A DNA stretch of 64,000 bases from Morinoia aosen (lineage: Eukaryota; Arthropoda; Malacostraca; Amphipoda; Talitridae). A model generated the notes under the pieces. It had not been told where the DNA came from and did not search any database. It was given only the letters and a program-made list of their open reading frames with translations. The DNA lies in contig CM059575.1 in assembly GCA_030386875.1 (NCBI GenBank), positions 42,128,859 to 42,192,858 of the forward strand, in the 5' to 3' direction. Each line of letters begins with the position of its first letter. The first letter of the stretch is position 1. A program made the translations under genes and the position numbers. Below are positions 24,736 through 37,895 of the stretch, one piece after another.

Positions 24736-25646
24736 ACATATAGTCGCCGCCATAATCAGTCTGGATCTATTTGAACTTTCATTTTTCAATGGGTTCCACA
24801 ATCTGGTGGGTCAGATTACACGAGTTACATCACCGAGTATCGCGCAAATTTACGAGTTTTTAAATAACCAAGAAACAACCAGGATGCTTAATGAGTTGAT
24901 TTTGTATAATGAAAGGTGTTATCAAAAATAACCTCTTACATTTGTTTCTTTAGAAATTTTTAGGAAATTAGTATGTTTTCCATTTTCGATGAATTTTCTC
25001 CCCATGAGAGAAGCGTAAAACCGCACGATGTAAAATCAATCAAAAATTACATGCACCCGGTTAAGAATAGATGACTTCGCCACCAGGCGATAGAGTAATG
25101 AGAAAAGAAGAAGCCTTCTCTCGACTGCTGCTTCCTTCAATTCCCATTCACTGCAACAGTTCAACACAACGTGTGAGTTTCGAGTGGGTTTCTGGCCATT
25201 TAGAGAGCATTAGAACCTGTTGTAGGAGCGACCACCATGCGAAGTGGATAGGGAGAGTCGCGAGTGCGGTCGCTGGAAGAGGCAGCAGACGCACACACTC
25301 TCGCACAGCCCGGCAAGCAGCAACAGCAACAATACGGCAGAGGGCAACAACCAGCCGTGGCAGCCACGCCGCGGTGACGCAAGCACTTGGCAGTACACAC
25401 GCGCGCAGCTATCTCGCTTGCTATAGCTGGCGCTGCTCCCTTATGCTCGGGGGCACCTGCCTCCACCGCTCCAACAAGCAACGCCATCAAGCGACAACAT
25501 CCATCAAAACACTGCATGTCCAACAGTTAAAACCCTTGTGTTGTACTAACACGAATCAATTCAACAGCCCCGTAAACTAAGCAGCAGGACTTATTTTACT
25601 AAATCATATACAAGCACCGTCAGTGAGTACTGCATGAAAAGCAACT
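24736..25646. other. Unassigned sequence with a GC-rich patch
   Basis: About 25240-25460 is GC- and CpG-rich. It sustains an open frame of 169 codons on + (25071-25580) and 107 codons on -. Both are rich in Arg/Ser/Ala/Thr or Cys/Leu and show no domain, so they are treated as composition artefacts. A first exon or promoter-proximal region is possible but unsupported. Confidence 0.45.
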
Positions 25647-25992
25647 GATAGCTTACTCATTATTATTATTATATAAGAAAGTTTTAGCCTCCCTTAACCA
25701 CGACAAAGATGTTCCAAGAGAGGAAAGAGGAAGACACCATTTAGTATGGAGTTGAGGGAACGCGGAATCTATGCACAAGGTGCACAGAAACAGTAAGCTA
25801 GGAAAGAAGTTCATGAAACAAGAAAAAGTTGAAGAAGAAAGTAGTAGGTGCTGAAAAACAGGACAGCAGTGAACCGAAAAAAGATGGTCCGTAACAAAGC
25901 AAAAACCTATTTTATTACAACAAAAAGGAAGCCTACCTAACCTTTAGCTCGGGCCCTCGCATGGTTCCCCTGGGAGCGCGATAGCTTACTCA
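25647..25992 (-). repeat. R350 SINE-like repeat, copy 6, with target-site duplication
   Basis: The repeat spans about 25660-25979 and is flanked by GATAGCTTACTCA at 25647-25659 and 25980-25992 (13 bp, no mismatch). Its tail is (TTA)n-like rather than GATTA. It stops at GGGAGCGC and lacks the terminal hairpins, so it is a 5'-truncated copy with a sharp breakpoint. That is the behaviour of target-primed reverse transcription. Confidence 0.85.
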
Positions 25993-26149
25993 ACATAATT
26001 AGGCGCCCCAAAGACTATCATCATAAAAATACGCACGAAGTTAACAAAGAAAGGGAACCAAGAGCCAGAAAAGAAGAAGAGATGAAAAACATCGCTTTCA
26101 TATTTGAAGTCAATATTTTAGGCTTCTCAAAAATAAGTATTTGCTTTTC

Positions 26150-26208
26150 ATTATTAATATTATAATTATTATTATTATTACTATTATTACTATTATTATT
26201 ATTATTTA
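26150..26208. repeat. (TTA)n microsatellite
   Basis: An imperfect ATT/ATTACT trinucleotide tract. It is short and shows no associated gene. Confidence 0.9.
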
Positions 26209-26747
26209 ACTCATTGTTTAATCTTACGTCAGCACCGACTTGAGAGATACACAGAAACTCGGCTAAGTTGAAGTCTAAGTGACACTACAGGGGCGCAAAA
26301 TTTTCGTGTCTCGGTTTATTCAACCAGATACGCTCGCAAAAAGATGGCGTAAGCCTCTCGATGAGAACGAAAAGGCGAAGTAAAGATGAAGAATAAAAGA
26401 CGGAGACAATCGTACAGAAAGTCGGTAGCACGGTATGCCTGCCCCTCTCTCTGACACACACAAGATACAGAGAAACTTAGCGTGATAAATAAGGTCTACC
26501 TAATACGAAATTCAAATCCACAACAGGCTTATTCAACAAGTGTTGCCGAGCCTGTGATGAGAAGTCAGGATTTTCACTAAGTAGTTATTTGCTCATAAAA
26601 ATAAGATTAACAATTAGGATTAGCGGAGAGAAAAGCAAAATAGAAGTGTGAAAAGCGTTTGAGTGACAAAGTAGACTTACGCAAGAAGGACATCACTGTT
26701 TTAATTCACAGAGTCTCATGCACGATATGAAGCGTTCTACAGTTGGA
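26209..26747. other. Unassigned sequence
   Basis: Nothing recognised between the trinucleotide tract and R350 copy 7. Confidence 0.5.
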
Positions 26748-26972
26748 TTAGGTTAGATAAGTTAGTTTCAGCCTCCCTAACCCCAACAAAAGTATTATAA
26801 AGGAGAGAATGGTGGCACCATTTGGTTGGTAGTTTAAGAAACGACGAATCTATGCACAAGGTGTGTTTCCCCACAAAACCTCCTGCATAAAAACTGTACA
26901 TTAGGAACTGAATTTACGAAATAAGATAAAAGTGGGAAAAAATAACAGGTGCTCCACAACAGGACAGCAGTT
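26748..26972 (-). repeat. R350 SINE-like repeat, copy 7, truncated
   Basis: It begins with GGATTAGGTTAGATAAGTTAG and CAGCCTCCCTAACC and ends at GACAGCAGT. It lacks the hairpin end, so it is 5'-truncated. It abuts the possible Tigger remnant that follows. Confidence 0.75.
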
Positions 26973-26974
26973 AA

Positions 26975-27205
26975 TATTGGACAATACGTCTGATGTCGAA
27001 GAGGATGAACAAACTCATTCGCCGACGTCGGCTGGTACAAATAGAAGCGAGGTGGCTTTCAATGCCGTTTAGCAATGGGTAAAAAGTTTTGAAGCTTATC
27101 AATTGAACAACGCCACGCAAGATAACGCACAATTACAAGAGGATTTTATAGCTTGGCAAAGAACAGCGATACTCAAAATTAGAGCAGAGTTACAGAAGGT
27201 TGAGT
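26975..27205 (+). pseudogene. Possible pogo/Tigger-type transposase C-terminal remnant
   Basis: One frame reads LILDNTSDVEEDEQTHSP, then NRSEVAFNAV, a TAG stop, QWVKSFEAYQ and FIAWQRTAILKIRAELQKVE before a final stop. An acidic linker followed by an amphipathic region with AF-A---W-E spacing and a late basic helix resembles the C-terminus of Tigger/jerky-type DDE transposases. The in-frame stop and missing catalytic core make it a fragment at best. The assignment rests on general shape and is uncertain. Confidence 0.35.
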
Positions 27206-30200
27206 ACAGAAGGCGCGATACAATATAAAGGGAAGGCGAATTGACAAACATGATAAGTTTCAAGTCGTCTTAAAAAGGAAATCTGATAGTCTTCGTTGAA
27301 ATCAATTTATATATCAGCTGAAGTCAGAAGATTAATTAAAATCCTAAATTAGCGTTGTCGTTAAATGAATTAAAATAAGAAATTAGCGCTAGCGTGCATT
27401 GCTAACGGACACCCGCTGATAGAAATCTCGTGCCAACAGCTTGTTCGTGTTCCCTTTCATTGACTTTTGTTCGAGCTAGACATTTCAAGGAAATCAATTT
27501 TCCTATTGATATGAACACAGAAGTGAAAATAGTGCCCATCCATTACCAATGAGGTGTGTCTTGTTTTCACACTGATTGTGGCGAACTCGGTGTTCAGTCA
27601 CCCAGACGTAGTGCCTCAGTATTACTTCCGACTTCGAGTCATTCATAGAGTCCTGCATAGCCCACATTCTTGGATTTAAGTTTTTAATGCATTTATAAAT
27701 TTTTCCTTCTTTGCAAGCCATCCTTAGGAATCAAAATGTACAGAGAACAACACAAACGCACTCAGCTTAAAAAAACTGTGATAACCACATAAAGACGACC
27801 AATATGTATAAAGCGTTGCAATTAAATTATAACGACAACCATACTCTCAAGTATGAACTAAGAATTTAAATATTACACAGGAATTTCAGCACTGCAAAAA
27901 AAAGTATAACTAGTAAAATTTCGTAGGCCAGGTTATAGAACAAGATATCCTCAATTCTGTGGCAACACAAAACCGAAGCTCGTGTTTGCTTCCACTGAAA
28001 TCAATGAATATTCAATCTCAAAAAAAAACGTATGATCTAACGAGAATCGCAGGTGCAATATATATCTTATATGTCGTAAAATAATGACCTGATTAATTTA
28101 ACCTTTGAAATAATTCAATAGCAGGTATCAGAATGGTAGGAGTTAAATACACAAAGTTATTGAGAAATCGTCACAGAGAACCAGGAAATACGACGCAGAT
28201 AATACCAACGTTCACCGTAGAAGAACAAATATCAGGGAATAAAAACACCTCAAATTGGTTCCTGGGCAAATATTCAATCAGTTACTTTATGGTGACGCTT
28301 TACATGTAAATTACACTTTGTAACTTTGGAATTGCAGAAGAAGTATGACTACTAAAACTGAAAGGTAAAACGGATGGAAGAGAAAGGGAAATAACTATGA
28401 GAAATATTTTCAAACCTCTTTTTTTAGAGACAAAACAGATTCCAATGAAGCCTATCCTATAATGGTCCCAAAGCCCAACATCTAGTTCTTCAAGAAATGA
28501 ATCCTTTAAGCCTTTACAATGCCTAATTTGTGCGGTCAGGAGTCACCGCAATCGAACCTCACTAAAATGTAAACGCCGAGAGAAGTAACGATCGTTTCCC
28601 AACTCAGCAACGAACATGACACAAGTCACGGCCACACAAGTGTACTGGACGTTCTCAAATGACACAGCCGGGTGAACCCATAGTAACGCAGTGAAGTAGC
28701 TCTTTTATTCACCATGGGCCTTAATTAACTAAAACATTCCCGCGGTAAAGAAATTTAATAATTGCAACATAGCTAATATTACTCAGGGTTCAAGTTTAAA
28801 TACATCCCAAACTTTAGTGAAATATTTTCCAGTACTAAATCGCCCTTACTTTAATCGAAAATTGCAACAAATGAAAGAAAGGAGATGCTTAGCTATTCTA
28901 TTCCTCAGAAATGATTGGCGTACGCACGACAAAAGAGCATTAACATCATCCCAGCGTGAGTTTCCACGAGCGCACTATGATGCGCAAGTCATGTCTAGAC
29001 ATGAAGCAGAATTTTTCCCCAGGCGAGAACTAAGAGCGATGAAGCAAATCGTGTCAGTGGGTATAGGGCACAGACTACTCATGTGGGAACGCAGCCTCGC
29101 GGCAGGACATCACCTTCCTGCGGCAAACCACCGTTAACCAGGAGTAATCCAATCAGTCTCGTTCTCAAGCACAACCAACCCGCGAAAAATAATCGGACCG
29201 TAGACGGTCACGCTCTCACCATCTACAGAACAAGATTTCAAAACGTCTCGTTTACGAGGATGAATTTTCTCACAACGTCTTGGCGTCAGAAAAGAACAAG
29301 GAGCTTCACTATTTTAGAAACATTCAATGCGAGAATTGCACCTTCAGCTAAGTGTACGTTAGAAATTTCAAAAGTAAATCGAAGCTAATTGAAATCAAAA
29401 GTGAAGGAATCTTCTAATTCAGAACTTTAACTAAACTTCATAAAAAAACGGTTTCTACTGGCACATGAAAACCTATCCTACCATAAAAATAAACTGGCAC
29501 CATAATGATGAAAAATTTCAAATTTATCACTAGAGCTATAAGATTTATGGTGTTTGGTACCAATGTCTCGAATGGAACAGTGATGAAATCGCCTGAATTG
29601 CACGCAGGCGAGAAAAAGCCCGCGCGTGAGATCACCCAAACATAAAAGTCTGGTAAAAATTGGGCATTTAAAAATTCAACTTCCCATTTACTTACACAAA
29701 GTTCAGTTGCGTTTTGAATTAATGTAAATCAAACCGTAAGGAATAAACAAAGACTTGACTTTATGCGCACCGCAGCGCACGAAGTCAAACACTTTTTAGG
29801 TTTGAACGGCACGATCGTTCTTTATTCATGTGGAACCTGAATCACAACTTAATGTCTAGACTCTTAAAATAAAATATTCATAAAAATACTGAGGCAAACT
29901 CTCATTGTCATGCGTCCGTGTTTACTACTGCTGGTTTACGAACTGAACACCCGGTAAAGAATGAACACCATCGCCGACAACACTACAACTGCTGAACGCT
30001 AAACGTGCCAACGAACCAAAAAAAATCAAACAACAGCTGATTTAACCGATATTCATGTGATCGCCAAGGGATTGCATGAGACTATAAAGCTGTGCTTCGT
30101 ACGAAAGAGAACAGAGACTAAATCGTATTTACTACGAAATTAGTAGCGGAATAAGGTGACGGGCCAACACTGAAACAATATATACTTTCTCTATTTTGAC

Positions 30201-31150
30201 GCTAACGTACATCAGAACTGTACGAAAAAATATTCGCTCACGAAAATTTGCCAACTATAGTTTAATATGGGGTCCCACGTACAATAAGTTCGTCCAGGGC
30301 ATCTCGCGAACGTGTTTCGCGTGAATTGAACACAAGATGATTTTCAGCCAGTCATTGTTAACAACCAATGAGTGCTGTTAGAACATTATAAAATAAGGTA
30401 ATATACTAAGGTAGTTTCCCAGTTTTAAGACATAACGACATGAGAAACATGTAATTTATCTATCAACAGCAGACCCCGTTTTTGGTTACAAGACAAGCTC
30501 GCTGTTCCTCCTATAGGCTCGTACATCGCTATGTCGACCCAAAACCAAACTATCCTTTTAGCTTATGCGCTGCTGACAGCTCTCAGCTGAATTTTACTTG
30601 ATAACACACAACATATCATCTTGCAAGAAACACTCAATAAACCAGCTCAATTACCAGTTATCCAGAGTAAGAAATTAGAGCAATTTAGCATTGATCTTTC
30701 TTTTGTTTAGTAGTTTGAGTTTGTTAAATAACTTACATGAAAGAAATAGTGAAAATCATTCCTTCAAAATAGACAATTTTCATATTCCACTCAAATTTTT
30801 CATCACAAGAATATTGCCGTCCTCCCAAAAACCGGAAAATTAACCTAGAAACTTAACGACACGAAAATATTTCTATGCGAAAATAATGAACAACATATTT
30901 GAAAGATTTTCAGAAAAATTTGAACATATTAGCGCTTATAAAACTTATTCGTTTAAACCTAAAGAAGTTTCACACAATTAAACATCACAGCGTAACAATG
31001 TCAAGAAATTCATTAAGGAAAATCTTCATGATTCGGTAGTGTCAACGTCCTGTGCTTGCGCTTGGGTGATAGGTTACGAGTGGGATTGACTGAAAAAATG
31101 TCAACAATAACTGTGCATACATGATAGAACAAAACACTCCGGTGGATTGA
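27206..31150. other. Unassigned AT-rich sequence
   Basis: About 4 kb in which I recognise no gene, repeat family or RNA. The longest open frames (106 codons at 28817-29137, 101 codons at 29083-29388, +) have no domain signature. Confidence 0.5.
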
Positions 31151-32200
31151 GCTATTGACTCGTTGGAGATTCGAGTGCTAGTAGGAAAGTCAACAGAGGA
31201 GATCGGAGAAGGGGGCGGCTGCAAAATGGCGCATCATGAGTAAGTGAAGCCGGGGAAGACCAGTAAGCAAGCGGCGGGCAGGTGTGAGGAGGTCAACGCT
31301 CGGCAGGAGAGGAGTCGCCACTTCACAGCAGTTGACGACGCCAAGATATAGGGGCTCGCAGTAGGGAAGGGGGAGTCGCTCGGGCGGTCCTAGTCCTACA
31401 ACCATTCTCTACTTCACGCGGCACTCGCTACAACACGCTCGACTTGGGCAGCAACGAGCGGTGGGCGCAGTGCGCCAGCTCCACAAGCGCTACTTCGTAA
31501 CGGACAGCAGTAGTCACTGCAAGTAACTAATTCACAACTCACTAAGCAAAGAACGTAGCAAGAGTACCAAAGAGTTTACGTGAAAATTAAAATCGATAAA
31601 AAAATCAGAGTGAACCGAAACAACTAGGATAACTATTTTTGCAACGGCCAGAAAATACTACACGAATACCTGCAATACCCAATGAAAAAGCTGAAACTGT
31701 TCGGCTATGCCTATAGGCAAATAATAATTATGAAAAAGCGCCGAACTGAAGACCCGGACACATGAGCGAATACTAGTCACCCAACGCGAGCCCAGAGGGC
31801 ATTACCAGGGGCCAGGAACTGAGGAGAGCACTGAAGTGCAACGAGGAGCTCTAACTTGAGCTGCGAGAGGGGGAGAGGAGGGGCAGGACAGGTCAAACAA
31901 AGTGAGGCGAGGACCGGTCCAAGAATGTGCAGGGGGATGAGGGGCAACGGCAGGTCCCAAGTGCCCAAAAGCGGCAACACCCAAAGCTCTTTAAATTGCC
32001 CTGCGCTGCACAACAGCTTACACTTTGCACTCTTATCCAGCGATTCACGCACAAAATCGCAATACAATTCCCGCAGTTGCTCGGCGACAAGAGTGCTATA
32101 CTTTAGCCTGTGATGCTCAACTACGCAACACGCACTGAACGTTGTTATAAACCTAATTTCATCATCGTCACTGCAACGCAAGCAGTCGACACATACTCAG
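31151..32200. other. GC-rich patches without recognisable genes
   Basis: Two CpG-containing stretches at about 31160-31510 and 31780-32000 stand out from the AT-rich flanks. Open frames of 134 codons (-) and 85 codons (+) overlap on opposite strands and have biased composition, so neither is called a gene. A promoter or first-exon role is possible but nothing in the sequence shows it. Confidence 0.4.
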
Positions 32201-35200
32201 TGGATGCACAAAACGTTATATTCGGTGATTTTTAGTACTAATTTTTGCACACAAGAGCTCCTAATTAGAATTCTGACACTATTGGTGTAACAAGCTAATG
32301 CGCACGCTACAGTTAGTGACGATGAGTTCCGACTAATAAATGTAACTGACAGCTGTCACTTTTGAACGAGTCAAAAAATAAGAGAAATAAAAAAGAAGCA
32401 AGATAAACGATAATATTTCAACAGCAAGTTGTGCAATGGAGCCATCAAAAAACTGAGCCAAACGTACTGTTTGTAACTGACAGATATGAGCGGAAAATGA
32501 AAACAACCATGAACGTTGGAAATGCAGAAGACACCCAGTGCCTTCGATCTACTTCACCGGGGCTCAAGCTTGCCCATTGAAGAAGCTCTTCACAAGGTAA
32601 TGATGCCTGCAATAACGGAGTTGCATTACCCTGCCATATATCTTAGTTTTCAAAACGAAGATAGACTAAAGAAGATAGACGAGGAATATTACATCTAAGT
32701 TGTAATGTGGAACTGCATTACATCAAAAATTTTATAAATTGCTTTCCTATTCAATTGAGATGCAGATAACACTTAAAAAACGAAAACACCTAAAAAAAGG
32801 TAAGCACCAAAAATATAAACAATTATACGATTGAATTTTTGATCTGCTGAGTAAGTAGTAAATTTTAGCAGATGAGTCATTTAGCTTACACTAATTAACA
32901 TTTCTTAACAAAAACAATTGTTCAGAGAAACACACTCTTCAGATGTAAATGTACTATCGGAAAAAATTAATTAAACGTGCTCGTGAAAATGTAAGAATCT
33001 AGTACAAAAGAGGAAATAGTTCTTCTTGGATTTTGAATATGTTCCGACTACTGCTCTAAACTTTTGTTAGTTGGTCAGCAAATATTTCATATTTAGTGAT
33101 CCTCACCAGTACCCTCAGAAAAGCAGGTTAAGCGCACAAGCAACAATAGTCAATTGGCGAGCTGCAATCACACTCGTTATTCATCACAATCGAAAAGAGG
33201 AATGAAGAAAAGCAGTCATACCTAGCTTGCTGAATAATCAAGATAGCATGCATTCAACACTTGAATTGCGCCGTCTGTCTCCGGAATGGACTACTCCGAT
33301 CTAATACAGTGACGCACCGCACTGGTAGGCTTTATAAATATCTCACAAAGCATCGAAAACGTAACTGAAATCATAAAAAGGGGAATAACATTTTGCAGGT
33401 GTGTGAGTTAATTCATTTTTCAAGTACTTAGTTCAATTAGCAACAAAAGCTAGCCATGAAGTATATTTTAGTGCAGTAGCAAACCCGAGGGGTGAGAGAT
33501 AAATTCTTATTTAAGGTGGCATGATGCTTCGTACATGAGATCTGTTTCACTCCGATCGAACCTCCCAGTACTACCGGGCCAAAACTCAAACCCAAAGCAG
33601 AGTTCAGCGATGTCAGCAAAAAAGATTTTCATGGGATGATTGATTTATTCTTAGCGTAAATATTTGTACATGTAGTATTTCCCTTCCCAAAAAAGTTGTA
33701 GCACGTACAGCTTTCAATTTTACAGAAGATGAAGGAGGCACTTAGAATTGAACAGAGTTCAGCTTTTTCGCTCATAGGGAGGTTGAAATTTTCTACAAAT
33801 TAATTTCATTCAATGATACTAAACGAGGTACAACTGGATGGTTTATTTGAGTTTCCCTTGAGTTCGGGGGCGGAGGTGGCGAACCTCGGCATGAATAAAA
33901 CCTGTAATCGCTGGTCATCACCACACGGGAAGGTTTATGACAAATCATACCTATATGATGTGCCACAACAAATTTAGCAATGAAGTGCCGGCAAATACTT
34001 CATAGACTAAATAATTTAAGTTAATTTTTTCCTATCAAAAATGTTACATTTCTCGAGGAATAACGAACTATTATGGGAATATCAACCACTGCGGTGTTAT
34101 TCACTAATTTTTGCTAGAGAGCCACTTCGGCATTGATTGAGAGAGCCGGAGCTACTGCAAGTTAGCGTATATTATATAAACCATACATAAATTTATCTAT
34201 TTAGATATTTTTCGAGAGCCGTAAATTGAGTTATCGCGAGCCACGCAATGAATACCAATGAACCATTGACTAGGACTAGGTAAAGCTGGTTATGTCTAAG
34301 ACGTTAGATGGGAAAAGTATCATGGACGTCAGATTTGACAAGATGGCATTAATGTACAATTTTCTTGAAATCATACTTGTAAATTTTGTTCCTCTCGCAT
34401 ACTTACGTACGTAACTTAATTGATCGCCCTTTAATATTTGTGAAAGACCTCCTTCCAAGTCGACGTAAGAGAAAAATCTCAGCCAGCGAGAAGCTCTTAT
34501 TCTTCGTACACCTGATGTGTCGCCACGCACCTTAGGTCTCTCTCGGCTCTTCCTGCCGTCACCGCAGTGTAGTTAGTACGCACCCAATCACTGATCGTTA
34601 TTGTTTGTCATCATCGTTATTATCTAACTAAATTACCGGGATGGTTCATCCACCGACGTATCATTATTTGATACGAGCGACCCTAGTCATCATGCGGTGC
34701 TGCTAAATCTTTAGGCCAGCATGGGTCAGCGTGGAGCTTCGGCGCGGGAGTGACCTGGGCAGCAGAAGGACCTAACGCCAACGGCCTTATCTATTTTGGT
34801 ATGTCGACTGGTACTATGCCATTCTTCGAAGTTGGTCCTCAGGACGCATTTTTTAGTGTTCCTTGTCTGGAGGGAAAAGATCCCCAAACTTCTGTGTACT
34901 TTTCGGGACCGTAGGACTTTTGGTCCATTCCACCTAACGAATCACTCCTAGGAGTAATGTGGATATTTAGCCGTTCATGTGCGTATTCCACTATTTTCAT
35001 CGATTTGTTTCTTAGTGTCCTGAATGTATACCGTTTTCTTTTCTTTTATCTTCCGATAGGTTTTTTGAAGTAGGTGGCTGAAAGCGAGTTTAGGTATATT
35101 TGTAATTTTGTCGTAATAAATGTAAACGCTAATTTCCTTGATTCTCCTTTCACTTCCTCTCGGTTTCCATCAGCTTTGCTGGAAAACTAGTGAGCTTAAC

Positions 35201-37404
35201 TCACACCTAACCTCTATTGGAAAATTTTGTATAATTAAAGGAAAATTGAAAAAAAAAATCGGAAGTCAATAAATTAAAATTAGTTATTTCGGTCAGCTCC
35301 TTTCACAAGTGGGTATTTCGCGAATCGAAAATAGTAAGCAAATCTGGCGAGAAGAATTCCTTCAGCGCAACTCGGCCACCACAAGCACCCGGCAGTGACT
35401 GCACTTCCGCAGCTCGCGTGGCTGTCACTTGGCGCATGGTGCATTTGAACCAAGCACGAAATGTAAATTATTCAACACTAATCCAGATCCCATACTTTCC
35501 AGTATGTGGGAATCCCATAAAATCAACTAGACCAAGTTGCTTCTGATCGTGCTCAACTCTACGCTATAGACCAACTAACAGCACACTCACTGCGCTCTAC
35601 TTGGTCGATTCTTAACAATTATACTCGAAAACTCTTCGTAGTGCTGAGCTTAAATTCTTTCCTCTAAAATTCACTATCTTACAGCCTAGTAAGAAAATTT
35701 AAAACTTAAGCGAATAAAATTCAAGAGTGCAGACATACCCTAAATGGTTCTCTAAATTCACACGTACGACACATTATGAGCCATTTTTACCCCAGAAGCA
35801 CACTAGGTGTGTTACGCCGTGAGATGGGTTACTCAGGTTGATACGTTCACATTTTGCGATTTAAAATCAAAATATGAAATGCAGATTAAGAACTTACACA
35901 GTCTTTTAGAGTTGAACATTGTAACGTCGAAATATTCAATTTCCTAGAAAAGAAATTATTACCTGATGCCATCATGGCCTTTAACCCATTTTCCCTGCAA
36001 CAGAGGTCAATAGTATCAGGAGAGAAAACAATTCCAAGAAAAGGAGCGATAAGTTCATCGTGCGAGCATAATAAAGATATGAACTGATACGAAGACAAGC
36101 AACAGATAAGATTAGCCAAGGTAGAGACGTGGCTGGTCACATCTCCCTCCAACAGAGCCCGCAGTTCCCCAACTACGACACCTAACCTCTTTTCACGACC
36201 CAGGTTACAACTGGTTCAACCAAGGTCGAGAGGTAGGCGAGGTAGTGCCTGAACATCACGCATGTGATAATCAGCAGCAGCAAATTTTGTCAACAGCGCG
36301 AAGAAGGTAAGCATTTGATAACATAGCCTGCTGAGCTCTAACGGCTGAAGTCTTTGTGTTTAGAACTCGGCGTTGAGTTCAACCACCCAAAAACACTTAG
36401 TATTCCAGGTAAAATATCGAGCGAGAAATCCAAACATCAAATTTCATTTACTAACCGTTGGGGGCCCTACAGAACGTGTCTGCGCGTTTGCTTGAGCTTC
36501 ACAAAAAGTCAACTAAACAATTTATAGGCAAATTACCTAACTAGGCAAAATTAATAACCCAATAAAGTACCAAGACTATGTACAATATTACAACCTAACC
36601 TAAGCAATATGGCAAATAACTGCCGCCTTATTTCACGGTAAATTTGAGCCATTTAACACACACGAGAGGTTTACACAGAATTTCTAGGCGCAGAAATGAA
36701 GAACACTGAGCAACCTACGTGCAAGTGTTTCTCAGCACACGCGTGTCACCAGTTGGGGCAGTGCGGGGGTCGCGAGCCTGGCACAGCGACCACGAGGTGC
36801 CGCCTTCAGGGAGCGCGCTCAGCAGCCAACACGTGACACTCACACACCACCATAGGGTCAACACAGAAACACTCCCTTCAAATTGTTTCCAATGTTTGAC
36901 AAAACAGCACGTTCACTGGTGTAAATCAAAAGAAGCACTTTTTACAAGCAGAGGATAAGCAGAGGACGAGCAGAACTCGATCCTTTAAAGAAAAATACAT
37001 TTACTTGGCTACGATAAGGGAGATATTTCTGTTCAAAAAACTTCAAATGACGAAAAACAACAAATTATGGAAAACATAACCTTCTTTCCTCAAAACCATT
37101 GGAACACAGGAACGCAGTTAAACCTAACTACAGTAGATGTGAGAAGCCGTTAAGTTCCCCCCACATAAAAAACAAAATACACATAGCTAAGCTCTAGCAG
37201 AGAAGAGTTAAGCTTCTCTCCAGCATAAAAAAGAAAACTTTAATGTTCACATTCATTCTGTGGATAAAAGCAAGTAAACTTGAGCTAATGTGCGACTGGT
37301 TTAGGACCGCGGACGTGTGTCGCGTCTAGCCACTTCCGAGCTTATCTTTCAGCAGCCCCCCTCCCCCTCCAAGCAAAGTGCCACTCAACTGCTTGATTGA
37401 TTTA
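32201..37404. other. Unassigned sequence
   Basis: About 5.2 kb without a recognised gene or repeat family. The 60-codon frame at 32516-32698 (+) has a protein-like composition but no splice context or motif I can name. A GC-rich patch lies at about 36720-36830. Confidence 0.5.
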
Positions 37405-37703
37405 TAGATTATAAGTTAGTTTCAGCCAACCTTACCATAACAAAGATGTTCAAAGAGAGGCAGGATGGAGTACGGTGTTAAGGGAATGCGGAATTTATCA
37501 ACAAGGTGCGTTCCCGTGCAGAATCCCTCGCGCATAGAAACAATATGTTAAGAAGGAAGGTTAGAAAACAAGATAAAAGTTGAAGAAGAAAGTCAAAGGT
37601 GCTGAAAAACTGAACGGTGAACTGAAAAAAATCAACCTTAACACACAAAAAAAACATTTTATTCCAACAAAAAAAAGGATTTCAACAAAAGACCTGCTTG
37701 CCT
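37405..37703 (-). repeat. R350 SINE-like repeat, copy 8
   Basis: It begins TAGATTATAAGTTAGTTTCA and carries AACAAAGATGTTCAAAGAGA, the GTTGAAGAAGAAAGT segment and the GCTGAAAAACTGAACGGTGA segment. It is followed almost directly by a second, shorter copy. Confidence 0.75.
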
Positions 37704-37705
37704 GT

Positions 37706-37895
37706 CATTATTATATTATTTAAAAACTTCCCTGCCATAACCAAAGCGATCTCAAGTGAGCGAAGAGAAGTACCAATTAGAATGGACAGTAGAAAGTGAA
37801 GAATCTATGCACTGGTGTTCCTACACTGGGTACCTCGCGCACAGGAACAGTAAGTTAAGAAGGGGAAGAAAAGACAAAGAAGAAATAGCGAAGTA
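37706..37895 (-). repeat. R350 SINE-like repeat, copy 9, truncated
   Basis: An ATTATTATATTATT tail leads into AAACTTCCCTGCCATAACCA, the GAGCGAAGAGAAG segment and GAATCTATGCAC. The hairpin half is missing. It lies in the same orientation right next to copy 8, which suggests insertion into or beside the simple tail of an older copy. Confidence 0.65.

Noticed and set aside
25071-25580. 169-codon open frame, +
   Set aside because: GC-rich composition, no domain, and an equally long frame on the opposite strand. Stop-codon scarcity explains it.
31777-32181. 134-codon minus-strand frame
   Set aside because: Low-complexity Leu/Pro/Cys-rich reading of a GC-rich patch with competing frames on the other strand.
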